Source: Actinomycetes bacterium (GTDB taxonomy: Bacteria > Actinomycetota > Actinomycetes > Propionibacteriales > Nocardioidaceae). From it: DNA of 51,749 nt. A model generated the notes under the pieces. The model was not told the origin of the DNA, made no database searches, and saw only the letters and a list, made by a program, of their open reading frames with translations. The stretch lies in the NCBI GenBank assembly GCA_023460975.1, contig JAEWOG010000017.1:1-51749 (forward strand), written 5' to 3'. Below are positions 34,509 through 41,598 of the stretch, piece by piece (the first letter of the stretch is position 1; each line of letters begins with the position of its first letter). A program made the translations under genes and the position numbers.

Positions 34509-35650
34509 CAGGCACCCACCTCATCGAGCAGTCGCGACACCAGCGGTCCGCAGTGGAAGAGCTCCTCCACGACAGCGGGCTGGGGGATCTCGCCGAAGTG
34601 GACCTGCCGGATCCCGGTCCGCATGAACACGACGCACCACTGGATCCCGGCGAACACCCGGTACCAGGTGAGGTCGCCGACGCTCAGCCCGGTGAGGGAC
34701 TCGTACGTGGCCACGACGTCGTCGACGCGCAGGAAGTCGGGCATGCCGGGCAGTTCCAGCAGGTGTGCGATGTCCTCGAACACCTCGTGGGCAAAGACCA
34801 GCCACGCCAGATCCATCTCGCGCGGTCCGAGCGTGGCCATCTCCCAGTCGAGCACGGCGGCAGGGGCGAAGTCGTCGTAGATGACGTTGCCGATGCGGGA
34901 GTCGCCCCAGCTCACCACTGCGTCGGCGTCGTCCGTGTCGGGCAGGTGCGCTGCGAGCCAGGCCAGGCCACGCTCCACGAGCTCGGAGCGGCCGGTGTCG
35001 GCGGTGGCGAACTCGTACCAGTGGCGGACCTGGGCGAGGTTGCGGTGCAGGAGGGTGGCTCCCTCATGGCCGGCGTGGCGGGGGTCGAGGAAGTCCGCGA
35101 CGTGCGCGGAGCTGCCGTGCAGCGCGGCGATCGTGCGTACGGTCGCGTCCTGCAGGCGGCGCTGATCGGCGGCGTCGGCCAGCGCGAGCCACGAGTCCCC
35201 GAAGTTGTACGGGAGCACGTCCGGCGGGATGAGCCCCTCGACGCGCTCCATGAGGAAGAACGGCGTGCCCAGCACCTCACCCGAGGCCTCGAGATGGCTG
35301 ACGGCCGGCACCGGGACGGGCGTCGTCGCCCCGACGAGCTCGAGCAGCGCGAACTGACCGGGCAGGTCGTAGGACGGGAAGATGGGGAAGTCGTGTGCGG
35401 CGGGCGCCACGCGGGCGACGTACGGGGTCATCACCCGCTCGCCAGCGGCGTCCGTGTGCTCGACGTCGAGGACCAGGGTCTCCGAGCTCATGCCGTTGGC
35501 GTCGATGCCGGTGTGGAGCACGACGCTCGGCGCGGCGCCTTCGCCCAACCGGGTGGCGAGCCAGGCGGCGAGTCGCTCCGGAACGTCGCTCGCGTCACGG
35601 CTCGACCGCTTCAGCGTCATGTCGTCCCCGGGACGCTCGACCTCCGACAC
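34508..35650 (-). CDS. Phosphotransferase family protein (APH/FadE36-like)
   Basis: A 380-residue protein kinase-like-fold phosphotransferase. The catalytic segment reads VVSWGDSRIGNVIYDDFAPAAVLDWEMATLGPREMDLAWL, given by its ends: the catalytic Asp in GDSRIGN and the metal Asp in LDWE are kept, with Trp in place of the His of HGD, as in the FadE36/ACAD10-type group thought to phosphorylate hydroxyacyl-CoA or other alcohols. The start is uncertain. I chose the GTG at 35650 (GGGAGG 4 bases upstream); a GTG at 35662 and an ATG at 35620 are alternatives. It is the first gene of the operon, directly behind a KstR-like operator. Confidence 0.85.
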   Translation of the reverse strand: MSEVERPGDDMTLKRSSRDASDVPERLAAWLATRLGEGAAPSVVLHTGIDANGMSSETLVLDVEHTDAAGERVMTPYVARVAPAAHDFPIFPSYDLPGQFALLELVGATTPVPVPAVSHLEASGEVLGTPFFLMERVEGLIPPDVLPYNFGDSWLALADAADQRRLQDATVRTIAALHGSSAHVADFLDPRHAGHEGATLLHRNLAQVRHWYEFATADTGRSELVERGLAWLAAHLPDTDDADAVVSWGDSRIGNVIYDDFAPAAVLDWEMATLGPREMDLAWLVFAHEVFEDIAHLLELPGMPDFLRVDDVVATYESLTGLSVGDLTWYRVFAGIQWCVVFMRTGIRQVHFGEIPQPAVVEELFHCGPLVSRLLDEVGA

Positions 35651-35696
35651 ATTGCCTCCCACGTGACCTGGGTCTCACCTGCACGGGAAGCATGGG

Positions 35697-35718
35697 TGCA
35701 ACACGTTCTACATGTCAA
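35697..35718 (-). promoter_or_regulatory. Promoter with KstR-like operator for the phosphotransferase operon
   Basis: On the minus strand a -35 TTGACA (35713-35718) is followed two bases later by TAGAACGTGTTGCA (35697-35710) and then CATGCT as -10. TAGAACGTGTTGCA fits the KstR/TetR pattern TnnAAC-N2-GTTnnA. The operator lies between the two promoter boxes, where a repressor would block initiation. Which regulator binds is inference; no kstR gene is in the window. Confidence 0.5.
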
Positions 35719-35775
35719 CGGATTCCGGAGAATTGCATACCTTCGGTACGGAGGAGTCGCCGAGACGGCGGCGGC

Positions 35776-37488
35776 TCAGACGATGTCGGGCGCCTGGACC
35801 CGCGCCTCGTCCGCCTCGAAGTCCGTGAGCTTGAGCTGGCTCAACCGCTCGGCCTCGACGCGGCGCAGGTAGTGATCGACCTCGTCGTCGGTGCGTACGG
35901 CATCCCAGCCGAGCTCCGCGGCCATGAGCTCCGCCGTCTGGCGAGCCGAGGCCACACCGCGGTCGTAGGTCTCGATGGAGATGCGAGTACGCCTGGTGAG
36001 CACGTCGTCGAGGTGCCGGGCGCCCTCGTGGGTCACCGCGTACACGACCTCGGCGGCGATGTACTCCGGCGCACCGTCGAGCGGATCCCCCAGCTCGGGC
36101 CGCGCCGCCACCAGGTCGAGCACCTCGTCGATGAGCCCGCCGTAGCGCCCCAGCAGGTGGTCGATGCACAGCAGGTCCAACCCCGAGGAGCGCGACAGCG
36201 CGACCCGCTGGTTGGTGCGCGTCTCGAACCCGTACGCCCCCATCAGCGGCACCCGCTCGGTGATGCTCGCCCGCACCGAGTCCCACTCGCGCACGGCGTG
36301 GTCGACCGCGTCCTTGGCCATCACCCGGTACGTCGTCAGCTTGCCGCCGGCGATCAGCACCAGGCCGGGCACGGGTGCCGCGACGGTGTGCTCGCGCGAC
36401 AGCTTGGTCGTCTCGCCCTGGTCGCCGTCCTTGCGGACCGGCTTGAGCAGGGGCCTCAGACCGGCGTAGACGCCGACGACGTCGGAGTGGTCGAGCGGGT
36501 CCTTGAGCAGCGAGTTGACGTGCCCCAGCAGGTAGTCGATGTCCGTACGGCTCGCCGCCGGGTGCGCCAGGTCGAGGTCCCAGGGGGTGTCGGTGGTCCC
36601 GATGATCCAGAACGAGCCCCACGGGATGACGAAGAGGACCGACTTCTCGGTCTTGGTGATGAACCCGGCCTCGGACCGGATCCGCTCGCGCGGCACGACG
36701 AGGTGGATGCCCTTGGAGGCATCGACGTCGAGCTGGGCGTCCCCGCCGAGCAACTCCTGGACCTGGTCAGTCCACACGCCCGCCGCGTTGATCACGACCC
36801 TCGCACGGATCTCGAGGTCGCGCTGGTTCTCCAGGTCGCGCGCACGCACTCCGACGACCCGCTCCCCCTCACGCATGAACCCGGTGACCTGGGTCCGCGT
36901 GGCCACGTGTGCCCCGTTGTTGGCCGCCGTCCGCGCGATCGTCATGACCAGACGGGCGTCATCGACCTGGCCGTCGTAGTAGCGAATCGCCCCGTGCAGG
37001 GCGTCCACGTCCAGATCCGGGGCCATCCTGGCCAACTGCTTGCGGAACAGGTGCTTGTGGCGCGGGACGCCCGTGTCGTGCTTGCCCGTCATCGACATCG
37101 CGTCGTACAGCGCGACGCCGGAGCCGACGTACGGCCTCTCCCAGGCGTGCTTGAGCGGGTAGAGGAACGGCACCGGGCGCACCAGGTGCGGAGCCAACTC
37201 CGTCAGCAGCAGGCCGCGCTCGGCGAGGGCCTCGCGGACCAGGGCGAAGTCGAACATCTCGAGGTAGCGCAGGCCGCCGTGCACCAGCTTGCTGGAGCGG
37301 CTCGAGGTCCCCGAAGCGAGGTCGCGCTGCTCCACCAGACCCACCGACAGGCCGCGGGTGACGGCGTCCAGCGCGGCGCCCGCGCCGACCACTCCCCCGC
37401 CGACGACGAGGACGTCCAGCTCACCGGAGGCCATCGCCTCCAGCGCGGCGTCACGAGAGTGCGGGTTGAGTGCGATGGGGCGGCTCAC
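35776..37488 (-). CDS. glpD: Aerobic glycerol-3-phosphate dehydrogenase
   Basis: An FAD-linked, membrane-associated dehydrogenase that oxidises glycerol 3-phosphate to dihydroxyacetone phosphate and passes electrons to quinone. The 570-residue product has the FAD motif VVGGGVVGAGAAL (28-40), SSRSSKLVHGGLRYLE, INAAGVWTDQV and LIAGGKLTTYR, with the C-terminal capping domain complete. Start GTG 37488 has AGAGGA 8 bases upstream. It follows the NYN nuclease gene by 12 bases. The glycerophosphodiesterase at 14-15 kb could feed it. No regulator such as a repressor is adjacent. Confidence 0.95.
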   Translation of the reverse strand: MSRPIALNPHSRDAALEAMASGELDVLVVGGGVVGAGAALDAVTRGLSVGLVEQRDLASGTSSRSSKLVHGGLRYLEMFDFALVREALAERGLLLTELAPHLVRPVPFLYPLKHAWERPYVGSGVALYDAMSMTGKHDTGVPRHKHLFRKQLARMAPDLDVDALHGAIRYYDGQVDDARLVMTIARTAANNGAHVATRTQVTGFMREGERVVGVRARDLENQRDLEIRARVVINAAGVWTDQVQELLGGDAQLDVDASKGIHLVVPRERIRSEAGFITKTEKSVLFVIPWGSFWIIGTTDTPWDLDLAHPAASRTDIDYLLGHVNSLLKDPLDHSDVVGVYAGLRPLLKPVRKDGDQGETTKLSREHTVAAPVPGLVLIAGGKLTTYRVMAKDAVDHAVREWDSVRASITERVPLMGAYGFETRTNQRVALSRSSGLDLLCIDHLLGRYGGLIDEVLDLVAARPELGDPLDGAPEYIAAEVVYAVTHEGARHLDDVLTRRTRISIETYDRGVASARQTAELMAAELGWDAVRTDDEVDHYLRRVEAERLSQLKLTDFEADEARVQAPDIV

Positions 37489-37500
37489 CGCGCCATCCTC

Positions 37501-38274
37501 TCAGGACTTGGGGACCAAACGAATCTCCACCGGGCCGCCCGACCGCCCCGCGTCCGGACGGCGCACCTCGAAGAGTCCGATCGCAGTGACCAGGTCGACG
37601 AGCTTGGCATAGCCCCAGTTGCGCGAGTCGAACTCCGGGGAGCGCTTGGCGACCGTCGAGCCCACGGCGCCGAGGTTGGCCCACCCCTCGTCGTCGGAGA
37701 CGGCGGCCACGGCCGCGCGCAGCAGGTTGACCAGGCGGCCGTCGGAGCGCAGCTGCTTGGCCCCCACCCGAGTTGTCGGGCGGTCCGGCTCCTCGCGCTG
37801 CGCAGCAGCGATCTCCTCGTCCTCGTCGGCGGCCTCCACCCCCAGGACGTCGGTGTAGATGAAGCGGTCACACGCGGCGACGAATGCCTCGGGCGTCTTG
37901 CGCTCCCCGACCCCGAACACCCTCACGCCCGACTCACGCAACCGAGCAGCGAGCCGGGTGAAGTCGGAGTCCGAGCTCACCAGCACGAAGCCGTCGAGCC
38001 GGTCGGTGTAGAGCAGGTCCATCGCGTCGATGATCAACGCGGAGTCCGTGGCGTTCTTGCCCTTGGTGTACGCGAACTGCTGCATCGGCGCGATGGCGTG
38101 CCGGTTCGCCGCCGACTTCCAGCCCTTGAGCTGATCGGTCGTGAAGTCGCCGTAGATCCGGCGCACCGTGGCCGTACCCAGCGTCGCGATCTCCGCCATC
38201 AGTGCGTCAGCGCGAGCTGGCTGGGCGTTGTCGGCGTCGATCAGGACCGCGAGTCGGGCATCGGAGTTGGCCAT
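37501..38274 (-). CDS. NYN domain RNase-like protein with C-terminal OST-HTH/LOTUS-like domain
   Basis: A 257-residue protein. Residues 1-150 form a PIN-like NYN nuclease domain: LAVLIDADNAQP with Asp13, Asp15 and Asn16, RIYGDFT, ATDSALIIDAMDLLY and FVLVSSDSDFTRLAARLRESGVRVFGVGE, with the acidic residues expected to bind metal. Residues about 175-250 look like an OST-HTH (LOTUS) RNA-binding domain, joined by an acidic linker (EAADEDEEIAAA). Such LabA-like proteins are thought to cut or bind RNA. The start ATG follows TAGGTT by 6 bases (leaderless). It precedes glpD in the same transcript, probably without functional link. Confidence 0.85.
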   Translation of the reverse strand: MANSDARLAVLIDADNAQPARADALMAEIATLGTATVRRIYGDFTTDQLKGWKSAANRHAIAPMQQFAYTKGKNATDSALIIDAMDLLYTDRLDGFVLVSSDSDFTRLAARLRESGVRVFGVGERKTPEAFVAACDRFIYTDVLGVEAADEDEEIAAAQREEPDRPTTRVGAKQLRSDGRLVNLLRAAVAAVSDDEGWANLGAVGSTVAKRSPEFDSRNWGYAKLVDLVTAIGLFEVRRPDAGRSGGPVEIRLVPKS

Positions 38275-38280
38275 GGCGCC

Positions 38281-38286
38281 AACCTA
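38281..38286 (-). promoter_or_regulatory. Leaderless -10 box for the NYN-glpD transcript
   Basis: TAGGTT on the minus strand, 6 bases before the ATG at 38274. Confidence 0.5.
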
Positions 38287-38304
38287 GCCGGACCCCGCCC
38301 AGCT

Positions 38305-38901
38305 CTACTTGCCGCGGCTGCGGCTGCGGGTCGTCGACTTCGCGAAGGCGGCCGCGCCTTCGGGAGCGGGAGGTAGGTACCCCGCGAAGGCGAACGTGTG
38401 CAGCACCTGAGCGCCACCGGGGCCCTCGAAGAGCAGGTTGAACTGGCCGCCGCTCGGAACGGCGAAGGCGTTCCCGAACCACGTCCCGGACAGGGGGACA
38501 TAAGCCCCGTCGGCCAGCGCCGAGGAGTACACGTAGCGCACAGAGGAGCGCTCTTGAGAACCGCTCGTGTCGTTGTCCACCCACGGATGCTCGGGCGCGA
38601 ACACCCACACGGCCGCCTGCTCCTGCGGCATGACAGGCGTGACGCTCACCGTCAAGGAGAGTTGACCCGCAGGGATCGGCGCACCCGACACGTGCAGGGC
38701 CGCGCCCGCGAACTCCAGGTCGTAGAACGGCAGACCGTTGATGTCCACCATCACCGGCGCCGAGGCGCCGGGTGCAAAGGTCAGTTCGGGAGCGGCTGCA
38801 CTGTTCGCGAACGCGGGCGCGGCGGAGGCTGCGACCACGGCGGGCGCCGACCATGCGGCTGCCCTGGCGACGGTTCGGCGGGTGGGCCGAGACATGTCCA
38901 T
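38305..38901 (-). CDS. Secreted protein with Tat-type signal peptide, function unknown
   Basis: A 198-residue exported protein. The N-terminus MDMSRPTRRTVARAAAWS is followed by a hydrophobic Ala/Val stretch and the cleavage site AFA near residue 32. This is a twin-arginine-type signal common in actinobacterial surface proteins. The mature part is beta-rich with no Cys, Ser/Thr-rich loops and a basic tail (STTRSRSRGK). No domain is recognised; the size suggests an immunoglobulin-like or similar beta-sandwich. The ATG at 38901 was chosen because AGGAG lies 7 bases upstream. A strong palindrome lies in the upstream region. Confidence 0.8.
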   Translation of the reverse strand: MDMSRPTRRTVARAAAWSAPAVVAASAAPAFANSAAAPELTFAPGASAPVMVDINGLPFYDLEFAGAALHVSGAPIPAGQLSLTVSVTPVMPQEQAAVWVFAPEHPWVDNDTSGSQERSSVRYVYSSALADGAYVPLSGTWFGNAFAVPSGGQFNLLFEGPGGAQVLHTFAFAGYLPPAPEGAAAFAKSTTRSRSRGK

Positions 38902-38921
38902 TCCCCAACTCCTGACATTCA

Positions 38922-38941
38922 GCGTGCACACACGTGCACGC
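38922..38941. promoter_or_regulatory. Perfect palindrome upstream of the Tat-signal gene
   Basis: GCGTGCAC, four bases, GTGCACGC lies 21 bases before the ATG, just ahead of the ribosome binding site. It may be an operator or a leader hairpin; the sequence cannot tell which. Confidence 0.5.
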
Positions 38942-38997
38942 GAACGCTAAGGGAGGCCGGTCCCGGCGCGCGGAGGAATTCGAAAAGTTCTTCTCGA

Positions 38998-39810
38998 TCA
39001 GCCGTGGATGACCACGCGCTCGCCGAGGCTCGAGCGGTGGTCGGCGTGCATCGGATGGCGTTCTCGCGTGGCTGCGATGAGGGCGAGGTCCAGGTCCGCC
39101 ACCGCCAGCCCGTCGCCATCACCCCTCCGGGCCAGCGGGCGCCCCTCGGGCTCGTACACCGCCGACCCACCGATGAAGCGCTCCTGACCGCACCTGCCCG
39201 TGAGCATGGAGGAGATCACGAAGAATCCGTTGTCGAGCGCGCGCGAGGGGTAGTAGAGGTCCCGTCGGTGTTGCCCGCCCGGGAAGAAGGCGGCCGAGTT
39301 GAGGTAGCCGTGCGCCCCGGCGTCCGCCGCCGCCCGAGCGTGCTCGGGGAAGCAGCCGTCGTAGCAGATCGACATCCCCCACTGCCATCCGTCGACGACG
39401 AGCGAGGCGCCGTGCGTGCCGGCGGTGAAGTGGTCGTTCTCGTAACCCGCCAGGTGCTGCTTGTCGTAGGCATCCACCACGCCGCCGTCGGGTCGTACGA
39501 CCACGCTCGACAGCGTGCGGCGCGAGCCTCGGTCCAGTGGCGTGGACACGACCACGGTGACTCCAGCCGCGGCGGCCCGTGCGACGGGTTCGAGCGCACC
39601 TGCCACCGACGCCGGCGTCGGCAGCGGCCCCGCGAACACCTGCTCGCAGTAGCCCGTGAGGAACGCCTCCGGCAACACCAGGAGCCGTACGCCCGCCTCG
39701 GCCGCCATCGCGGTCAGCGCCGCCGCGGTCTCCACGTTGGCGGCGACGTCACCGCAGACCGCCTCGGCCTGCCCGGCCGCCACCCGCAGGCGCGCCACCG
39801 GGCCCGACAT
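38998..39810 (-). CDS. Carbon-nitrogen hydrolase (nitrilase superfamily)
   Basis: A 270-residue amidase of the nitrilase superfamily, which hydrolyses amides or nitriles through a Glu-Lys-Cys triad. Here the triad is Glu48 (LPEAFLTGY), Lys117 (YDKQHL) and Cys149 (SICYDGCFPEHAR). The C-terminal segment is complete and length normal. Substrate cannot be assigned; omega-amidase, carbamoylputrescine or general aliphatic amidase are possible. Its start ATG overlaps the guaB3 stop (ATGA), so it is translationally coupled to a purine gene, perhaps only by convenience. Confidence 0.9.
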   Translation of the reverse strand: MSGPVARLRVAAGQAEAVCGDVAANVETAAALTAMAAEAGVRLLVLPEAFLTGYCEQVFAGPLPTPASVAGALEPVARAAAAGVTVVVSTPLDRGSRRTLSSVVVRPDGGVVDAYDKQHLAGYENDHFTAGTHGASLVVDGWQWGMSICYDGCFPEHARAAADAGAHGYLNSAAFFPGGQHRRDLYYPSRALDNGFFVISSMLTGRCGQERFIGGSAVYEPEGRPLARRGDGDGLAVADLDLALIAATRERHPMHADHRSSLGERVVIHG

Positions 39811-40916
39811 CAGCGGACCACGACCTCGACGCGCTGGAACTCCTTGACCTCGGTGTAGCCGGTGGTGGCCATCGAGCGCCGCAGCGCACCGATCATGTTC
39901 ATCGTGCCGTCAGCGACATGCGAGGGACCGAACAGGATCTGCTCCAGCGTCCCGAGCTGGTCGAAGCGGACCCGGTCACCGCGCGGCAGCGTCGGGTTCG
40001 AGGCCTCCATGCCCCAGTGGAAGCCGTGCCCGGGCGCCTCGGCGGCACGCGCCAGCGGCGATCCCACCATGACGGCGTCCGCACCACACGCGATGGCCTT
40101 CGAGATGTCACCGGACCGGCCGATCGAGCCGTCCGCGATGACGTGGACGTACCGGCCACCCGACTCGTCGAGGTAGTCGCGGCGCGCGGCCGCCACGTCC
40201 GCCACCGCCGAGGCCATGGGGACGGCCACCCCGAGCACCGTCTGCGTGGTGTGCGCGGCCCCACCACCGAAGCCGACCAGCACGCCCGCGGCGCCCGTAC
40301 GCATCAGGTGCAGCGCGGCCTGGTAGGTCGCGCAGCCGCCCACGATGACGGGCACGTCGAGCTCGTAGATGAACTCCTTGAGGTTGAGCGGCTCCGCGTT
40401 GGAGGAGACGTGCTCGGCCGAGACGGTGGTGCCGCGGATGACGAACATGTCGACCCCCGCGTCGACGACCGTCTTGGCGAACTCCTTGGTCCGCTGCGGG
40501 GACAGGGACCCAGCCACGGTCACGCCGGCGGCGCGCATCTCCTTGAGCCGCTCGGTGATGAGCTCGGGCTGGATCGGGGATGCGTAGATCTCCTGCATGC
40601 GACGGATCGCGTCAGCGCCCTCGAGCTGGGCGACCTCGGCCAGCAGGTCGGAGGGGTCGTCATAGCGCGTCCACAACCCCTCGAGGTTGAGGACCCCGAG
40701 ACCGCCGAGGCGACCGAAGGCGATCGCGGTCGCCGGGGACATCACCGAGTCCATCGGCGCCGCGAGCACGGGCAGGTCGAAGCGGTAGGCATCGATCTGC
40801 CACGCGGTGCTGACCTCCTCCGGGTCGCGGGTGCGCCGTGAGGGCACGATCGCGATGTCGTCGAAGGAGTACGCCCGCCGCGCGCGCTTGGCACGTCCGA
40901 TCTCGATCTCGGTCAC
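39810..40916 (-). CDS. guaB3: GuaB3 family IMP dehydrogenase-related protein
   Basis: A 368-residue TIM-barrel protein of the IMP dehydrogenase/GMP reductase superfamily, GuaB3 branch. It starts VTEIEIGRAKRARRAYSFDDIAIVPSRRT, has VLAAPMDSVMSP, TGAAGVLVGFGGGAAHTT and ADGSIGRSGDISKAIACGADAVM, and lacks the CBS pair found in GuaB. The loop that carries the catalytic cysteine in classical enzymes (GPGSICTT) reads GGGAAHTT here, with His222 where Cys would be, so it is unlikely to act as a normal IMP dehydrogenase. The GTG start lies 7 bases after TAGGCT (leaderless). M. tuberculosis GuaB3 also lacks the cysteine as I recall it. Confidence 0.93.
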   Translation of the reverse strand: MTEIEIGRAKRARRAYSFDDIAIVPSRRTRDPEEVSTAWQIDAYRFDLPVLAAPMDSVMSPATAIAFGRLGGLGVLNLEGLWTRYDDPSDLLAEVAQLEGADAIRRMQEIYASPIQPELITERLKEMRAAGVTVAGSLSPQRTKEFAKTVVDAGVDMFVIRGTTVSAEHVSSNAEPLNLKEFIYELDVPVIVGGCATYQAALHLMRTGAAGVLVGFGGGAAHTTQTVLGVAVPMASAVADVAAARRDYLDESGGRYVHVIADGSIGRSGDISKAIACGADAVMVGSPLARAAEAPGHGFHWGMEASNPTLPRGDRVRFDQLGTLEQILFGPSHVADGTMNMIGALRRSMATTGYTEVKEFQRVEVVVR

Positions 40917-40923
40917 GAGCGTC

Positions 40924-40929
40924 AGCCTA
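40924..40929 (-). promoter_or_regulatory. Leaderless -10 box for guaB3
   Basis: TAGGCT on the minus strand, 7 bases before the GTG at 40916. Confidence 0.6.
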
Positions 40930-40945
40930 CCGGCGTGGCGCCCCC

Positions 40946-41548
40946 TCAGGCCGTCGCGGGCTCGACCAGCGCGGCGACGTGGTCGAGCAGGTCCGCCAGC
41001 ACCGCGCGGGTGCGCTCGGTGTCGCGATCGGCGAGCCACGTCAGGGTGACCCCATCCATGATCGTGATCGCCATCCGCGCCATGGTCTCCACGCCGTAAC
41101 GCCACCTGCTGCCGGTGAACTCCGCCGCCGCGCGCAGCACGTGCGCTGCCGACTCGTAGTACATCTCGTACTGCTGGGCCGCCAGCGGCGCCATGCCCGG
41201 CGTGCGGAGCGCGTAGTGGTTGAGCTCGATGAGCACCTGCTCCTGCTCCGGATGGCTGGTGAGGTGGGAGAGGTAGGCCTCCACGGCACTGCGCAGCATC
41301 TCGCGCATGTCCAGGGACGGGACGACGCCCTCCCACACCGCTTGGCGCTCACGGCCACCCAGCCGCAGGATCAGTTCGGATACGAGCTCGTTGCGCGAGG
41401 AGAAGCAGTAGTGGAACACCGACGGGGCCATGCCGGCCTCGGCGGCGATCGCTCGGGTGGTGCCCGCCGCGACCCCGTCGCGGGTCATGAGCTGTTCGGC
41501 GGCCTCGAGCAGCCGCTCGCGCCGTTCATCAGCCTTCATCCGTGCCAT
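40946..41548 (-). CDS. TetR/AcrR family transcriptional regulator
   Basis: A 200-residue repressor-type protein. The N-terminal helix-turn-helix is clear: RRERLLEAAEQLMTRDGVAAGTTRAIAAEAGMAPSVFHYCFSSRNEL, given by its ends. The C-terminal ligand domain is helical. GGGAG lies 8 bases before the ATG at 41548. It sits between guaB3 and a secreted hydrolase gene on the same strand. Two palindromes nearby are candidate targets: an imperfect one over its own promoter (41554-41584) and a perfect one upstream of the hydrolase gene (43800-43821). Its ligand is unknown. Confidence 0.92.
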   Translation of the reverse strand: MARMKADERRERLLEAAEQLMTRDGVAAGTTRAIAAEAGMAPSVFHYCFSSRNELVSELILRLGGRERQAVWEGVVPSLDMREMLRSAVEAYLSHLTSHPEQEQVLIELNHYALRTPGMAPLAAQQYEMYYESAAHVLRAAAEFTGSRWRYGVETMARMAITIMDGVTLTWLADRDTERTRAVLADLLDHVAALVEPATA

Positions 41549-41553
41549 CGCCC

Positions 41554-41584
41554 AGGCTCCCCCGTTTCTGTCGGGGAAAGCCTA
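41554..41584 (-). promoter_or_regulatory. Imperfect palindrome over the tetR promoter
   Basis: The minus strand reads TAGGCTTTCCCCG, seven bases, CGGGGGAGCCT. TAGGCT is a good -10 box with a leader of about 25 bases to the ATG. The overlapping palindrome could be an autoregulatory operator, or a terminator for the gene upstream; there is no T tract. Confidence 0.4.
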
Positions 41585-41598
41585 GGCGAGGGCCACGA

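Noticed and set aside
35395..38376. A 993-residue open frame on the plus strand
   Set aside because: It is antisense to the phosphotransferase, glpD and NYN genes, which all show clear domain motifs. This frame shows none.
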